Shown here: positions 62,904-64,000 of the stretch, in pieces
How positions within the stretch are numbered: position 1 is the stretch's first letter
Layout: every line of letters begins with the position of its first letter
Origin: Pseudoroseicyclus tamaricis
GTDB taxonomy: Bacteria; Pseudomonadota; Alphaproteobacteria; Rhodobacterales; Rhodobacteraceae
Assembly (NCBI RefSeq): GCF_012070395.1
Contig: NZ_JAAFYS010000002.1
Span: forward strand, 620,001-684,000
Direction: 5' to 3'
Length of the DNA: 64,000 bases
Program-made: the position numbers and the translations under genes
Notes under the pieces: generated by a model
What the model saw: only the letters and a program-made list of their open reading frames with translations
The model's database searches: none
Told to the model about the DNA's origin: nothing

Positions 62904-63863
62904 ATGCCCCTTCTTCTTCGCGCCTCGGCGCTTGCCGTGCTGGCCGCGCCGGCCATGGCGCAGGATTATCCGCTGACCATCGAGCACAAGTTCGGCACGA
63001 GCATCATCGAGGAGCCGCCCGAGCGGGTGGCGAGCCTTGATTACAACGGCGCCGACAACCTGCTGGCGCTCGGCGTTCAGCCCGTCGCCATCCGCTACTG
63101 GTACGGCGATTACGAGAATGCCGTCTGGCCCTGGGCCGATGAGCTTCTCGAAAGCGAGCCGGAGATCCTGCGCGGCGACCTCAACTTCGAGCAGATCGCG
63201 GCGACAGAGCCCGATGTGATCGTCGCGCTCTGGTCCGGCATTACGGCGCAGGACTACGAGCGCCTGTCGCTCATCGCCCCTGTCGTGGCCGTCCCCGAGG
63301 GTGTCGGCGATTTCTCCCTGCCCTGGGATGAGCTTGCCCTGATGGCCGGCACCGCCGTCGGCCGGCTCGACGAAGCCGAGGCACAGGTGGCCGAGATCGA
63401 AGCCGAGATGCAGGCCATCGCCGCCCGTCACCCCGATTGGGCCGACAAGACCGCCGCCGTGGCCTATTACTACGGCGACACGCCCGGAACCTATACCGGC
63501 GAGGATATTCGCCCGCTCCTTCTGTCGCGCCTCGGCCTGTCGTTGCCGGAGCCGGTGCAGGCGCTGGCCACGGGCAGCAAGTTCGCCGTGACCTTCTCGG
63601 AGGAAGAGCTTCAGATCATCGATGCCGATGTGCTGATCTGGATGATCGACGAAACGGCGGGCCAGCGCGACAAGATCGAGGGGCTCGCTCTGCGCCCTGC
63701 TTTGACGGCCTATCAGGAGGGGCGCGAGGTCTTCACCGACGTGCTTCTGAGCAGCGCGTTCAGCCACGCCTCACTCCTGAGCATCCCCTTTGTGCTCGAG
63801 GACCTCGAGCCCCGGATCGCCGCGGCCATCGACGGTGACCCGGCTACCGCGGTGCCGGAGTGA
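62904..63863 (+). CDS. Siderophore/metal-chelate binding protein (FecB/FhuD-like), fourth
   Basis: A 319-residue binding protein. Short signal peptide MPLLLRASALAVLAAPAMAQ, then PPERVASLDYNGADNLLALG, ATEPDVIVALW and IAPVVAVPEGVG. The lobe-linking helix is Ala/Glu-rich (AEAQVAEIEAEMQAI). ATG 62904 follows AAAGGA; the frame before it is not signal-like. It is the last gene of the uptake cluster and is followed by a 13-bp hairpin. Confidence 0.92.
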   Translation: MPLLLRASALAVLAAPAMAQDYPLTIEHKFGTSIIEEPPERVASLDYNGADNLLALGVQPVAIRYWYGDYENAVWPWADELLESEPEILRGDLNFEQIAATEPDVIVALWSGITAQDYERLSLIAPVVAVPEGVGDFSLPWDELALMAGTAVGRLDEAEAQVAEIEAEMQAIAARHPDWADKTAAVAYYYGDTPGTYTGEDIRPLLLSRLGLSLPEPVQALATGSKFAVTFSEEELQIIDADVLIWMIDETAGQRDKIEGLALRPALTAYQEGREVFTDVLLSSAFSHASLLSIPFVLEDLEPRIAAAIDGDPATAVPE

Positions 63864-63894
63864 CCCGCGGCCACCGCGCCCACATGTGAACCGC

Positions 63895-63929
63895 TCTCGC
63901 CCCCGGATCGCCGCGGTCCGGGGGCGAGA
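63895..63929. terminator. Strong hairpin after the metal-chelate uptake cluster
   Basis: Perfect 13-bp stem, left arm 63895-63907 and right arm 63917-63929 (core CTCGCCCCCGGA / TCCGGGGGCGAG), nine-base loop. It starts 32 bp after the last binding-protein stop. There is no U-tract, so termination may need Rho or the hairpin may protect the 3' end. Confidence 0.6.
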
Positions 63930-64000
63930 CAGCGAGGACCGGCCTGCCTCGCTTCGGAACCACCGCCAGCCAGGCCGATCGGGTGGCGACAATCGATCAT

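Overview
The window is very GC-rich and densely packed. Many genes are joined by ATGA, GTGA or TGATG stop/start overlaps. The gene content points to an alphaproteobacterium of the Rhodobacterales (Rhodobacter/Paracoccus/Ketogulonicigenium-like). The main arguments are a complete opgG-opgI-opgH-opgC operon, a gene order known from Rhodobacter sphaeroides; a PQQ dehydrogenase that resembles, from memory, the Ketogulonicigenium sorbose/sorbosone dehydrogenase; and a cupin of the DMSP-lyase family. No rRNA, tRNA, CRISPR array, prophage or insertion sequence was recognised.

Layout. (1) 1-7190, plus strand: a peptide-type ABC transporter (two permeases, two ATPases) with an aspartoacylase/succinylglutamate-desuccinylase-like enzyme, an amidohydrolase and a DUF885 protein. 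This is an uptake-and-hydrolysis operon. (2) 7324-24304, minus strand: a roughly 17-kb quinoprotein locus. In transcription order it holds cytochrome c, PQQ dehydrogenase, a MxaJ/XoxJ-like periplasmic protein, an M50-like membrane protein that has lost its protease motif, a coiled-coil membrane protein, a 1386-residue BatA/VWA protein, MoxR ATPase, DUF58 protein, an ABC-2 ATPase, an SsuABC/TauABC-like importer, the ABC-2 permease, a second solute-binding-like protein and a small protein. (3) 24551-30580, both strands: a putative glycosyltransferase, an AglD-like flippase, an EEP hydrolase, cytochrome b561, a CDP-alcohol phosphatidyltransferase and an LtaS/OpgB-like sulfatase-fold protein, suggestive of envelope lipid or glycan work. 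(4) 30611-34845: a complete sugar ABC importer. (5) 35054-39821: the osmoregulated periplasmic glucan operon opgGIHC. (6) 39846-42123, minus: a DarT/NADAR toxin-antitoxin (phage-defence type) pair whose toxin carries a long N-terminal extension with membrane helices and coiled coil. About 600 bp without a recognisable gene lies upstream. (7) 42728-51437, minus: a second peptide-type ABC transporter with a DMSP-lyase-family cupin, an M20 amidohydrolase, a DadA-like FAD oxidoreductase and the remnant of another FAD oxidoreductase. (8) 51565-55757: a short-chain dehydrogenase and an aldehyde dehydrogenase, divergent from an IclR regulator plus alpha/beta hydrolase. (9) 55922-63863: a siderophore/metal-chelate ABC system (ATPase, two FecCD permeases, a Suc/Fer-type ferredoxin) followed by four FecB/FepB-like binding proteins, one interrupted by a single in-frame stop. 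A strong hairpin follows.

The most unusual items are the membrane-anchored DarT-NADAR pair, the quinoprotein super-operon with an ABC-2 exporter split around a complete ABC importer, the protease-dead M50 homologue, and the nonsense-interrupted binding protein. All family names rest on sequence motifs read by eye; no database search was run.
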